DNA of 64,000 nt from contig OZ241738.1 of assembly GCA_965200925.1 (NCBI GenBank), forward strand, positions 310,001 through 374,000, written 5' to 3'. Within the stretch, counting starts at the first letter, position 1, and each line of letters begins with the position of its first letter. This DNA comes from WTGU01 sp965200925 (GTDB taxonomy: Bacteria > Pseudomonadota > Alphaproteobacteria > UBA828). This document shows, piece after piece, positions 44,248 to 51,673 of this stretch. A program made the position numbers and the translations under genes. The notes beneath the pieces are model-generated. The model was given only the letters and a program-made list of their open reading frames with translations. It was not told where the DNA came from and ran no database searches.

Positions 44248-44715
44248 CTAGAACGGGATCTCGTTGCCGGTGTCGTCCGCCACCGTGGCCTTGTCGGCGA
44301 CCGGCGCGGCCTCGCCGCCGGCGGGCGCCGTCGCCGTCTCCGCCGCCGGGGCGGGGGCGCCGTTGGGCTTGTCGAGGAACTGCACGCGCCCGCCCGGGAC
44401 CAGCATGATCTCGGTCGAGTAGCGGTCGCTGCCCTCGCCCTCCTTGCGCCACTTGCGGGTCTGCAGCTTGCCCTCGACGTAGACCAGCCGGCCCTTGCGG
44501 GCGTGCTTCTCCAGCATCCCGATCAGCCCGTCCTGGAAGGTGACGACCCGGTGCCACTCGGTGCGCTCGCGGCGCTCGCCGGTGGCCTTGTCGACGTAGC
44601 CCTCGTCGGTGGCGATGGACAGGTTGGCGACCCTGCCGCCGTTGGCGAGGGGGTTGACGATGGCGTCGGCGCCGAGGCGGCCGATCACCTGCGCGCGGTT
44701 CAATCCGAAGGACAT
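44248..44715 (-). CDS. ssb: Single-stranded DNA-binding protein
   Basis: 155 residues. The OB-fold (1-110) is clear: MSFGLNRAQVIGRLGADA, NLSIATDE, TEWHRVV, KGRLVYVEGKLQTRKW. A low-complexity Ala/Pro linker follows, and the tail DDTGNEIPF matches the acidic partner-binding tip of bacterial SSB. It coats single-stranded DNA during replication, repair or element transfer. ATG 44715 has GGAGATC upstream. A strong terminator follows the gene, so it ends a transcript that may include the small and zinc-ribbon genes upstream. Confidence 0.95.
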   Translation of the reverse strand: MSFGLNRAQVIGRLGADAIVNPLANGGRVANLSIATDEGYVDKATGERRERTEWHRVVTFQDGLIGMLEKHARKGRLVYVEGKLQTRKWRKEGEGSDRYSTEIMLVPGGRVQFLDKPNGAPAPAAETATAPAGGEAAPVADKATVADDTGNEIPF

Positions 44716-44821
44716 GACGATCTCCTCGTGGTCCTGGTTGCAGACGTTGGCTTGGCGAACGGGCCGGGTCTCTCTCGATCCCCTTCCCGTTCACCCTCTC
44801 GAACCTTCCCCTTCCCTCCTG

Positions 44822-45004
44822 TCATCCGTCCGCGCCGGTGCCGGGAGGGAAGCCCCTGAGTTCGCGGACGGCACGGACCGACAGTCCGATCTCGGCCAGC
44901 AGCCGGTCGCTGGCGAAGGGGGGCGGGAAGCAGTCGTCGTCGTTGCCGTCGGCGAGGCCGGTGACGATCCCGGCGGTCGGCGTCTCGAAGAGGTCGTCGA
45001 ACAT
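44822..45004 (-). CDS. 60-residue acidic hypothetical protein
   Basis: Reads MFDDLFETPTAGIVTGLADG... to FPPGTGADG. ATG 45004 has an AGGAG six bases upstream. The sequence is acidic at the N-terminus with a helical second half (DRLLAEIGLSVRAVREL). It is embedded in a longer open frame coming from the zinc-ribbon gene, but the independent ribosome site and normal composition support a separate gene. It precedes ssb by about 105 bp. No family was recognised. Confidence 0.65.
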   Translation of the reverse strand: MFDDLFETPTAGIVTGLADGNDDDCFPPPFASDRLLAEIGLSVRAVRELRGFPPGTGADG

Positions 45005-45279
45005 GGAAAGCTCCTGCGATAGAGGGGTCGAGAACGCCGCCGGGTGGGAGTCTCCCTCCCGCCCCCGGGGCGCTCGCCCCCTTCCGGGCTTCCCCTTCCT
45101 CGCCTTTCCGGCCCGGGGACCGCGCCGACCGGACGCGTCGAGCGATCGGCGGCCCTTCCAGCCTCCCCAAACAAGGCGGGCAACCCGCGTGGCTCTCCAT
45201 GGGACTGCCATGCAAGCCGTAGCCGGGTTGGGGCCAGCCCCGGCCCATGGACCGCCCTCTCGTGACGGGAGTGGAACGG

Positions 45280-46285
45280 TTATGACCAAGCCGTGGATCG
45301 CTGCATGGGCGAGACGTCGCCGAGCACCTCGACCTGGTCGAAGGACAACTTGGCGAAGGCGAGGCAGGCGGCGACCTCGGCCTCGCTGTCGTAGGTGCCG
45401 TGGTCCTCGCCGGTGGCGAGTTCGATGACGGTGTACCGGGCCGGCCAGGTGGGGATGCCGAGGAAGTGGCCCGAGCGTTCGTGGGACCGGCGGGCGCAGG
45501 GTTCGCACCTTACCGCCCCCCCGCGAGGGCTGTCCGCAGTCGGTGCAGAGCCCCCGCGCCCGCCGTCGGGCGTAGCGCTTGCGGCTGGCGGCGTTCTTCC
45601 GCCGATGGCGCCCGGCTTCCAGCGCGGCGCATCGGCCGCAGCGCGCGGTGCCGTCGAACGTGGCCTCCCCGCATCGGCCGCACAGGCCGCCCGCCCGCCG
45701 CCCGGCATACCGTTCCCGTTCGCCCGCGCGCCGCGTCCCTCGGCACGGCTCGCAGGCCGTGTGGCCCTCGACCGGCGGGTGCAGGCCGCACCGGGTGCAC
45801 AGGCCGGCCTCGCGGCGGGCGTCGTAGCGCCGCTTGGTCCTGCTGCGCGCGTTGCGGCGACGCTCCTCCGGGTCGCGCCCGCCGTAGAGTTTGCCGGCGG
45901 CCTTGGCCTTCGCGTAGCGGGCACGCTCGGCCGCCTGCCGTTTCCCGGCGCAACGTCGGCACAAGGTGCGATCGGGCGTGGGCGGCGCCTTGCCGCAATT
46001 GGCGCACAGGCCCTGAGCGACGCGCTCGGCGGTGCGTTGCCTCTCGCGCGCGCGTTCCTTCTCGGAGTTCCTGTAGTGGGGCTTGCCGGCGGCCCTGCGC
46101 TTCGCGTCCCGGACGCGCTCGGCTTCGCGCCGCTTCCCGGCGCAGGGCGCGCACAGCCGGCGCTCAGGTTCGGGCGGCGCCTTGCCGCAATTCACGCACA
46201 GGCCCTGGGCGATGCGCTCGGCGGTGCGCCGCCGGAACCGGTCCCGGTCGCGCGCACGGCCCTCCTCGGGGTTCTTGTAAGCCAT
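45280..46285 (-). pseudogene. Multi-zinc-ribbon protein, frameshifted at a G7 run
   Basis: ATG 46285 starts MAYKNPEEG (ribosome site GGAGG; ATG 46291 is an alternative). The protein has five zinc-ribbon-like units, each CxxCG(K)...CxxC followed by a basic helix (CVNCGKAPPEP, CANCGKAPPTP, CTRCGLHPPVE, CGRCGEATF, CTDCGQPSR). In the fifth unit a run of seven G on the coding strand (plus 45516-45522) puts the frame out. With six G it continues as GAVRCEPCARRSHERSGHFL and then a compact C-terminal domain (WPARYTVIELATGEDHGTYDS) to a stop at 45280. The second half of unit five lies only in the other frame, so the two parts are one gene. It may be a true frameshift, phase variation, programmed slippage or a base-calling error. 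Confidence 0.75.
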
Positions 46286-46372
46286 GTCCATGTCCTCCCT
46301 GCCGGGGTTGAAGTCCAGGCGAAGGACGCCCGGCCGGCGCGGGGCCGGCGGGGCGTCCCCGGAGAACGCCGC

Positions 46373-46693
46373 TCAGCCCCGCTTGCGCTCCGCGAACAGG
46401 CCGGTGGCGAGATCGCCCCAGTACTGCACGCCGCCCTTGAGGCGCATTCCGGTGCAGACGATGATCTCGTCGCGCGCGGGCCGCATCCGCTGGACCGCCC
46501 GCAGGGACACGATCTCCCCCTTCGCCTTGCGCCGGCCCTTCGCCGTCGGCTCGTCACCGGTCCGGCGGCGTATCTCGCCGTCGGCCATGGACCGGAAGCG
46601 CTCGACCAGGTAGCGGTCGTCGTCGAGGCCGGGGCCGAAGATGTGGGTGAGGAAAGTCTGCGTGTCGCGATGGGGGATCGTTGCCGTCCGCAT
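46373..46693 (-). CDS. Hypothetical protein of the mobile-element operon
   Basis: 106 residues from ATG 46693 (GGAG eight bases upstream). It starts MRTATIPHRDTQTFLTHIFG and continues DDDRYLVERFRSMADG, then IIVCTGMRLKGGVQYWGDLA. The alternating charged and aromatic pattern suggests a folded domain. It is the first gene of the minus-strand set containing the zinc-ribbon protein and SSB. No family was recognised. Confidence 0.6.
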   Translation of the reverse strand: MRTATIPHRDTQTFLTHIFGPGLDDDRYLVERFRSMADGEIRRRTGDEPTAKGRRKAKGEIVSLRAVQRMRPARDEIIVCTGMRLKGGVQYWGDLATGLFAERKRG

Positions 46694-46943
46694 GGTCCTG
46701 TCTCCGCCCGGTCCGTGGTTGGGGCGGCGGGGACGCCCTCGCGGACGCCCGACCGCCGCCCCGCTCACGGCACAACCCGGACTCCCGGCGGCGCGTCGGC
46801 ACCAGGTCGGAGAACGCCGGCCCCGGGGCGAGGCTCTCGTGCACCGGAGGCGGACGGCCGCCGGTAGGACGGCCATACGGATGCCGAACGGGCGGGCCTT
46901 GATGCGGCGCTGGCGAATGGAACGATCATGGAGGTGAGCTGCG

Positions 46944-47261
46944 ATGGCCAAGCAGTACAAGAGCGATGCCTTGGCGGCGGCGCATGAGACCACACTCGGC
47001 CTGACGGAGGCGGGCGTCATGGCGAAGCGCACGATGAGGGTCTTCGACGACCTGTGTCTTACGCCGGTCGAAGACATGACGCCGGAGGAGATCCGGGAAA
47101 TCCGGATGCGGGAGAACGCGAGTCAGGCGGTCTTCGCCCGATATCTCAACGTGACCACGAGCTTGGTGAGTCAGTGGGAGCGGGGCGAGAAGCGGCCGCG
47201 GGGCGCTTCGCTGAAGCTCTTGACGCTGGTCGCGAAGAATAGCCTCGATACGGTCGCGTGA
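46944..47261 (+). CDS. HigA/NadS-type XRE-family regulator (orphan antitoxin-like)
   Basis: 105 residues, ATG 46944 preceded by GAGGTGAG. The C-terminal half is a classic XRE helix-turn-helix: REIRMRENASQAVFARYLNV, then TTSLVSQWERGEKRPRG, SLKLLTLV. The N-terminal ALAAAHETTLGLTEAGVM and LCLTPVEDMTPEEI are typical of HigA-2/NadS antitoxins. Such genes normally follow a RelE-fold toxin, but the 250 bp upstream hold none and are divergent from the minus-strand set. It may be an orphan antitoxin recruited to control the neighbouring element genes. Confidence 0.85.
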   Translation: MAKQYKSDALAAAHETTLGLTEAGVMAKRTMRVFDDLCLTPVEDMTPEEIREIRMRENASQAVFARYLNVTTSLVSQWERGEKRPRGASLKLLTLVAKNSLDTVA

Positions 47262-47413
47262 CGGAGGCAGCTGCCCCTGGCGGCGCGCCTGCGGAATACG
47301 ACAACCGGGCGTGTGCGCGTGCGGCGGCGCGAATCCGATAATGACGGCTTCGAAGTGATGGCAGGATCGGCCGTCCGGGACGCGCGCGAGTTGGAAGGCG
47401 CCCGACGCCGCGG

Positions 47414-47602
47414 CTACTTTCCGATAAAGCCGATGTAGACGTAGAGCGCGGCCAGGGCCACGGTGACCGCGATGCCGATGTTGCCGTAGATGGGGGCGAC
47501 CTGGAGACCCAGGAACAAGGCGAACGAGAACACGAGGTAGAGGCTGGCGAGGGCGGCGACGTGAGCGAGGACTTTCAGCACCTTCCGGGTCGTCGGGGTC
47601 AT
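47414..47602 (-). CDS. Small two-pass membrane protein
   Basis: 62 residues from ATG 47602. It begins MTPTTRKVLKVLAHVAAL and has two hydrophobic helices (about 9-32 and 39-59) joined by APIYGNIG, ending YIGFIGK. Small integral inner-membrane proteins of this layout have no assignable function by sequence. Its ATG overlaps the stop of the upstream HTH frame (ATGA), so the two may be translationally coupled. Confidence 0.6.
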   Translation of the reverse strand: MTPTTRKVLKVLAHVAALASLYLVFSFALFLGLQVAPIYGNIGIAVTVALAALYVYIGFIGK

Positions 47603-47871
47603 GGGCCGCCCGGCTCCCCGACCGGCGCGGCGGGTTCGACGACGCCGTTCGGATCCGGCGACCATGCAGGCTGGCGCAGATGGTGGGGGCGTCGTGACTG
47701 CGGCGCGAGGCGCCTGCGATCACGAAGGTTCCGCCATCGGTAGAAGGTGGCGCGGGAGACGCCGACGGCGTTGGCTGCGGCTTGTGCGGTCAAGCCGTCG
47801 GACTTGACCTGTTGCCATCGGTCGAGAGCGTCGCGTCTGTCTCGAACCAACAGCTTCGGAGATCCCTACAC
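47599..47871 (-). pseudogene. Helix-turn-helix N-terminal remnant of an IS481-like transposase
   Basis: The frame reads SPKLLVRDRRDALDRWQQV, then AQAAANAVGVSRATFYRWR and RRLAPQSRRPHHLRQP, the HTH and linker seen at the start of IS481-family transposases. No DDE catalytic domain follows; the frame stops within 60 codons, overlapping the small membrane gene. It is either a truncated transposase or a domesticated HTH protein. There is no good start codon (TTG 47850 is possible). Confidence 0.5.
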
Positions 47872-48020
47872 TCCTTCAACAACCGCGTCTCATATCTGTC
47901 TGAATTTGTTCATGGATCCCGCCATCGAACGCCACCACCGCGCGGCGGCCTCCCGCCCTGGAAAAGTCAAACGAAGATGTAGTATACTGCCGTCGGCATC
48001 GGGGAACTCCTCTGAGGCGA

Positions 48021-48049
48021 GATAACTCTTTGGCAACAAAAGAATTATC
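48021..48049. promoter_or_regulatory. Imperfect inverted repeat upstream of the Phd/PIN pair
   Basis: GATAACTCTTT and AAAGAATTATC form inverted arms around a short centre, about 75 bp before the antitoxin ATG. The location suits an autoregulatory operator. The 47872-48119 interval holds no other recognisable feature. Confidence 0.45.
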
Positions 48050-48119
48050 CCACATCCAGAGTCCCGATGTACCGCCCCTTGTGAGAAATGCGGGCTAACA
48101 GGAATACAGGTATCCAATC

Positions 48120-48401
48120 ATGCCGCCCACTACATACAAGGTCACGGAAGCCCGAGCTCACTTCTCGGAGCTTCTGGCGCGGGCCCGAGCCGGCGAGGAG
48201 ATCGTCATCACCAAGGGCCACGAGCCCCATGCCCGGCTCCTGCCGCCGGCCGGGCGCGGGGAGCGGGAGAGTGTGCCGCTAGGACATCTCCACCTGCCGG
48301 ACGACCTCTTCGACGGCGACGATCCGGAACAGGCCGTGATCGATGCCGGCGACCGCAACGATGCCCTCGGCATTTGGCGCGGCCGCGCGGCCGCTTCGTG
48401 A
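48120..48401 (+). CDS. Phd/YefM-family antitoxin
   Basis: 93 residues, MPPTTYKVTEARAHFSELLA..., the Phd N-terminal fold followed by GEEIVITKGHEPHARLLP, then an acidic toxin-binding tail (LPDDLFDGDDPEQ). It overlaps the PIN toxin start by a GTGA junction, so the two are coupled. Phd antitoxins bind their toxin and repress their own promoter; an imperfect inverted repeat lies 75 bp upstream. Confidence 0.92.
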   Translation: MPPTTYKVTEARAHFSELLARARAGEEIVITKGHEPHARLLPPAGRGERESVPLGHLHLPDDLFDGDDPEQAVIDAGDRNDALGIWRGRAAAS

Positions 48402-48775
48402 GACTGCTCCTTGACAGCCATGCCGTCTATTGGTGGATGACGGGTAACATCCGGCTGTCCGCGGTCGCCCGGGAACTGATCCTCGACGGCGCGAACGCCG
48501 TTCTGGTCAGCGCGGTTTCGATCTACGAAATCGAGCTCAAGGCCGGGCGCAGGCGCGTGAACCTGCCGCCCCAGGAACTGCGGGCGGCGCTCCGGCGCAA
48601 CGCTGTCGAGGAGCTGGCCGTCACCCACGACCACGCGGAGTATGCCGCCCATCTCACATGGGAGCATCGCGATCCGTGGGACCGTCTGCTGGCTGCCCAG
48701 GCCCTTCTGGAGAACTGCGTCCTCGTGTCGGTCGACAAGGTCTTCGACGGCATCCCCATCGACCGGCGTTGGTGA
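48398..48775 (+). CDS. PIN-domain toxin
   Basis: 125 residues from GTG 48398, giving the typical start RLLLDSHAVYWWMTG; ATG 48374 would add eight residues inside the antitoxin. PIN acidic residues are LLDSH near residue 5, SIYEIELK near 40 and DPWDRLLAAQAL near 90, with the final strand LVSVDKVFDGI. The members of this pair with WDRLLAAQ belong to the Phd-linked PIN toxins that probably cleave RNA. It ends 265 bp before the integrase gene, whose 3' end faces it. Confidence 0.9.
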   Translation: MRLLLDSHAVYWWMTGNIRLSAVARELILDGANAVLVSAVSIYEIELKAGRRRVNLPPQELRAALRRNAVEELAVTHDHAEYAAHLTWEHRDPWDRLLAAQALLENCVLVSVDKVFDGIPIDRRW

Positions 48776-49039
48776 ACCCGGTTGCAATCGCCTGCCCAGC
48801 CTGTGCATGAGTCTGCGACGACGAGACACCGTCGAGGTAATGGCGCTCGGCATGACAGCGCTTAGCGAACTGGAAACAGTCCTGCGCTCGCGAACGGTAA
48901 CATGGCGTGATGCTGCACATCGACAGCGCATGGCCTTGCTCTTCTGTTCTAAATCATGCGATGAAGTGAGATCGAATTTGGGTGGCATGCCAAGGCTTGT
49001 TTCAAGATTTCAAGAGATTTACAGACACCAATCCTCGCA

Positions 49040-50296
49040 TTACGATCGGCCAAGCTCCTCGGGACGTACATCCATCAGCGTATCGATCCGGTCAGCGATT
49101 CGTTGCGCGGGCTCCCGGAGTTGCTCTGCGGTCCAGTCGGCAGCGTAGCCCTCGGTCACGTCATTGGGCCGGGCATGGTTGACCAGACGCTTGGTCAGGC
49201 TCTGCGGCAGCATCAGCTCGCGCTCGGCCACTGTGATGAAACAGTTGCGGAAGCCGTGGAACCAGAATTTGGCGCCGCCAGCCTTGGTGATCCGGCCGTA
49301 GAGATGGTGCGGATCCTCGACATGGCCCGACGCGCTGGTGAGAGAGGGAAACACCCAGGCGCGGATGTTGTCCGGCAGGCCCTCGCTTTCCGCCCGGCGG
49401 CGCTCGAGGATAGCGCTCAGTTGTCGGGTGACAGGAAGCTCCAGCGGCACACCGGTCTTGGTCTCTTCAACTCGAAAGGTCATCGCCGCCATGTCCACCT
49501 GCTGCCATCGCAGGGTCAGCACTTCGTCGCGACGCATGCCGGTGTAAAGCCCGAACCACAGCGCGTCCCGGATCGCCGGGTTGTTCACCTCGGCTTCGAT
49601 GCCGGCGCGCCAGCATGGCAGGACCTCGGCCGGAGTGGATATCTTGCGCCGTACCTTGCGGTGAAACTTGCCGCCGCCGGCGAGCCACAGGTCGACCGGG
49701 TTGCGCAGGCCGTCGAGATCGACACAGGGCCGACGATAGACCGAGCGCAGCAAAGAGATCGCTCGGTTGGCCGGCGACCACCCGTGATCCTCGGTGATGC
49801 GGTTGAAGCGGCCCTCCACGTCCCGGCGGGCGATGGCATCGAGGGGGCGGGAGAGCCAATCACCGAGATAGCGCTTGGCCTCGTAGCGGTAGAGCTCGTT
49901 CGTGCGTCTGGACCGGTTGGGATTGACCGCCATGTAATCCTCAAAGGCGTCCCCAAGCGTCGGCATGGTGCGCGCCTCCGCCCGGTCCTCGGCCGGGTCG
50001 TCGCCGTCGGCGACCTTGCCGAGGGCCTTCTGCGCCAGCCGCCGTGCCTGATCGGGGGCGACCTTGCCGTAGCGGCCGAGGACGACACGCTTGTTGGGGG
50101 CCTTTCTGCCGCCATCCCCGGCGCGGTAGTTGACGATGAAGGATTTGACGCCGGAGGGCTGGATGCGGACGCCGAAGCCGGTGAGCTTGTCGTCCCATGC
50201 GATCCAGGGCGTGCTGGCGGGCTCGAGGGCATCGACGGCGCGCTTGGTGAGCGTCAGCTTGGTTTTCGCGATGCGTTTGGCGGTCTGGGCATCCAT
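49040..50296 (-). CDS. int: P4-type tyrosine integrase, intact
   Basis: 418 residues. The N-terminal about 105 residues are the P4-like arm-binding domain (TKRAVDALEP, GFGVRIQPSGVKSFIVNYR, VVLGRYGKVAPDQAR). A core-binding domain follows, then the catalytic domain with R in GMRRDEVL (about 255), K in EETKTG, HGFR (about 345), NHARP and the nucleophile Tyr in TEGYAADW (about 383). All five active-site elements are present. Its start is 191 bp from a tRNA-fMet 3' fragment, so it most likely integrated this element at that tRNA. Confidence 0.95.
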   Translation of the reverse strand: MDAQTAKRIAKTKLTLTKRAVDALEPASTPWIAWDDKLTGFGVRIQPSGVKSFIVNYRAGDGGRKAPNKRVVLGRYGKVAPDQARRLAQKALGKVADGDDPAEDRAEARTMPTLGDAFEDYMAVNPNRSRRTNELYRYEAKRYLGDWLSRPLDAIARRDVEGRFNRITEDHGWSPANRAISLLRSVYRRPCVDLDGLRNPVDLWLAGGGKFHRKVRRKISTPAEVLPCWRAGIEAEVNNPAIRDALWFGLYTGMRRDEVLTLRWQQVDMAAMTFRVEETKTGVPLELPVTRQLSAILERRRAESEGLPDNIRAWVFPSLTSASGHVEDPHHLYGRITKAGGAKFWFHGFRNCFITVAERELMLPQSLTKRLVNHARPNDVTEGYAADWTAEQLREPAQRIADRIDTLMDVRPEELGRS

Positions 50297-50486
50297 TCAG
50301 AAAATGTGGCCCGCCTGGTGATCCATGTCAACACCTGTATCAACACGGTAAATCGATATGGGACGCTCTACAGCGCAGGTGTGACGGGTTTGTATGCGGG
50401 AAAATACACTCAATACATTGATATTACGATATGTATGGCGCTTCCGGCGCATCCGGTCGCAACACGGCGTAAATTAGCTGGCGAGA
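50297..50486. promoter_or_regulatory. AT-rich region between integrase and att site
   Basis: This AT-rich stretch lies upstream of the integrase and next to the tRNA fragment, where the integrase promoter and arm-type sites normally lie. Short repeats such as AATACA and CACCTGTATC are visible, but no arm sites can be defined without the other element end. Confidence 0.4.
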
Positions 50487-50531
50487 CTCATAACCTGAAG
50501 GTCGCAGGTTCGAATCCTGCCCCCGCAACCA
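50487..50531 (+). other. att site: 3' fragment of tRNA-fMet
   Basis: The CTCATAA anticodon loop (CAT at 50489-50491), the variable region, the T-arm (GCAGG-TTCGAAT-CCTGC), the acceptor strand CCCCGCA and the CCA match the 3' half of an alphaproteobacterial initiator tRNA. The 5' half does not: the expected acceptor strand TGCGGGG is absent about 77 bp upstream. This is the displaced 3' end left by integration at a tRNA gene. The intact tRNA should lie at the other end of the element, outside this window. Confidence 0.8.
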
Positions 50532-50536
50532 CTCCA

Positions 50537-50570
50537 AACCCCTGGAAACATTGATGTTTCCGGGGGTTTT
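50537..50570 (+). terminator. Rho-independent terminator of the original tRNA-fMet
   Basis: CCCCTGGAAACA and TGTTTCCGGGG form a strong hairpin with a TTGA loop, followed by TTTT. It sits immediately after the tRNA fragment, as expected for the chromosomal tRNA terminator left on the flank. Confidence 0.8.
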
Positions 50571-51025
50571 CTCGTTTCTGGTATAGCGCTTCTTCCGGTC
50601 TGGCAAACGATTGGCAAACATCGGGAATCGAAGTCTGGCGCACCCGGGCGAACGACCGGCGTCGTCAGTGGCCAGTTGCTCCCAAGCCATCCCCGACGGC
50701 ATTTTACCCGCCATCGGGCGATCCGCCGCGCCGATGAACGGTTCGTCGACATCCGCGCCCAGGGGCGACGCACTCGTGGGCGCTCCGGTCGGGCTTGCAG
50801 ACGATCTGAGGGGATGTCCTTGTGTTCGATGCTTCGCAGAGTGCCGCGCCGTCCGGGAGGCCGGCGAGAGCCTGCCGCGCGGCGTCGGAGATCGCGGCCT
50901 CCGGATCGCCCTCGGAGCGCCGGAAACCCAACCCGCCCGGGCCCGGCGCATGAGGCCGACCGCTGCGTCGCCGCACCCGGCTTCGTAGAGGGTGTCGAGG
51001 ACCGCCGCCTCGTCCCCGCCCGCCC
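50571..51025. other. Non-coding stretch right of the att site
   Basis: About 450 bp without a convincing gene. A 20-bp stretch near 50790-50809 (TCGGGCTTGCAGACGATCTG) is identical to DNA inside the YspA-like gene at about 40242-40261, where it encodes QIVCKPD. It may be a decayed fragment of a related gene. Confidence 0.35.
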
Positions 51026-51673
51026 TCATCCCGCCGAGAGCAAGTCGCGGAGAAAGGCGGAGAGGTCCGCGAAGGCGTCTGAGTCGAAATCCCATACGCC
51101 CTGCAGGGCGCCTTCGCCCACCCGCGCCACGGGGTCGTCCGTGGCAGCGAGATAGGCATGGGCGAATGTCTTGTCGCGGTTCCCGGAGCGCGTAACCCCG
51201 CGCCCGTCGAGACAGCTCAAGTAGTCTTCGACGCATCCGCTCACGGCGTCCCCTTCTCGGGAGCGCTTGCACAGGGTTTCGATGGCGCCGGGCGTGCTAC
51301 CGTCCGGAACGATGAACACGCCGACGGTCGGCTTGGCGTCTGAAAACCCGCCGTGGGCCGTCGGCGGCTCGTATCCGGCGTCGCAAAGATGGTCGCAGAG
51401 GCTCTGGAACGCGCCGCCCGCATTGTCGTCGGCGTCCCGGACTGCGCCGATGGCCCGGACACTCCGGGCTTCGGCCGTGATCGCACGCAGATTGTTCGGA
51501 AACCTGTCCCTACCTCCCGCGTCGATGACTTGTATCTCCGACCGTCTTTCCCTGCCAAAGCGACGTCTTATAAGTACATCGAACAGGTTGACTTCGTCGC
51601 GGCCTTCCACCAGCAACAGACGATCCTTCTCGATCTTCAGCTTTTGCCTGTCGCTCCCCACGTCGGCTGTCAT
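51026..51673 (-). CDS. Toprim-fold protein (DUF3226-like), partner of the AAA ATPase
   Basis: 215 residues from ATG 51673, whose A is the last base of the ATPase stop (TGATG), so the two are coupled. The Toprim motifs are clear: KDRLLLVEGRDEVNLF supplies the Glu (about residue 22) and AIGAVRDADDNAGGAF the DxD (about 72-74). VGVFIVPDGSTPGAIE and a C-terminal DKTFAHAYLA segment match DUF3226-type proteins. Paired with an OLD-like ATPase, it is probably the nuclease arm of a split defence system of the OLD/PARIS type. The family link is from motif order; the phage-defence role is inferred. Confidence 0.8.
   Translation of the reverse strand: MTADVGSDRQKLKIEKDRLLLVEGRDEVNLFDVLIRRRFGRERRSEIQVIDAGGRDRFPNNLRAITAEARSVRAIGAVRDADDNAGGAFQSLCDHLCDAGYEPPTAHGGFSDAKPTVGVFIVPDGSTPGAIETLCKRSREGDAVSGCVEDYLSCLDGRGVTRSGNRDKTFAHAYLAATDDPVARVGEGALQGVWDFDSDAFADLSAFLRDLLSAG

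Noticed and set aside
50411..50531. A complete tRNA-Met gene
   Set aside because: The T-arm, anticodon loop and CCA are present, but the 5' acceptor strand and D-arm do not match, so only a 3' fragment exists.
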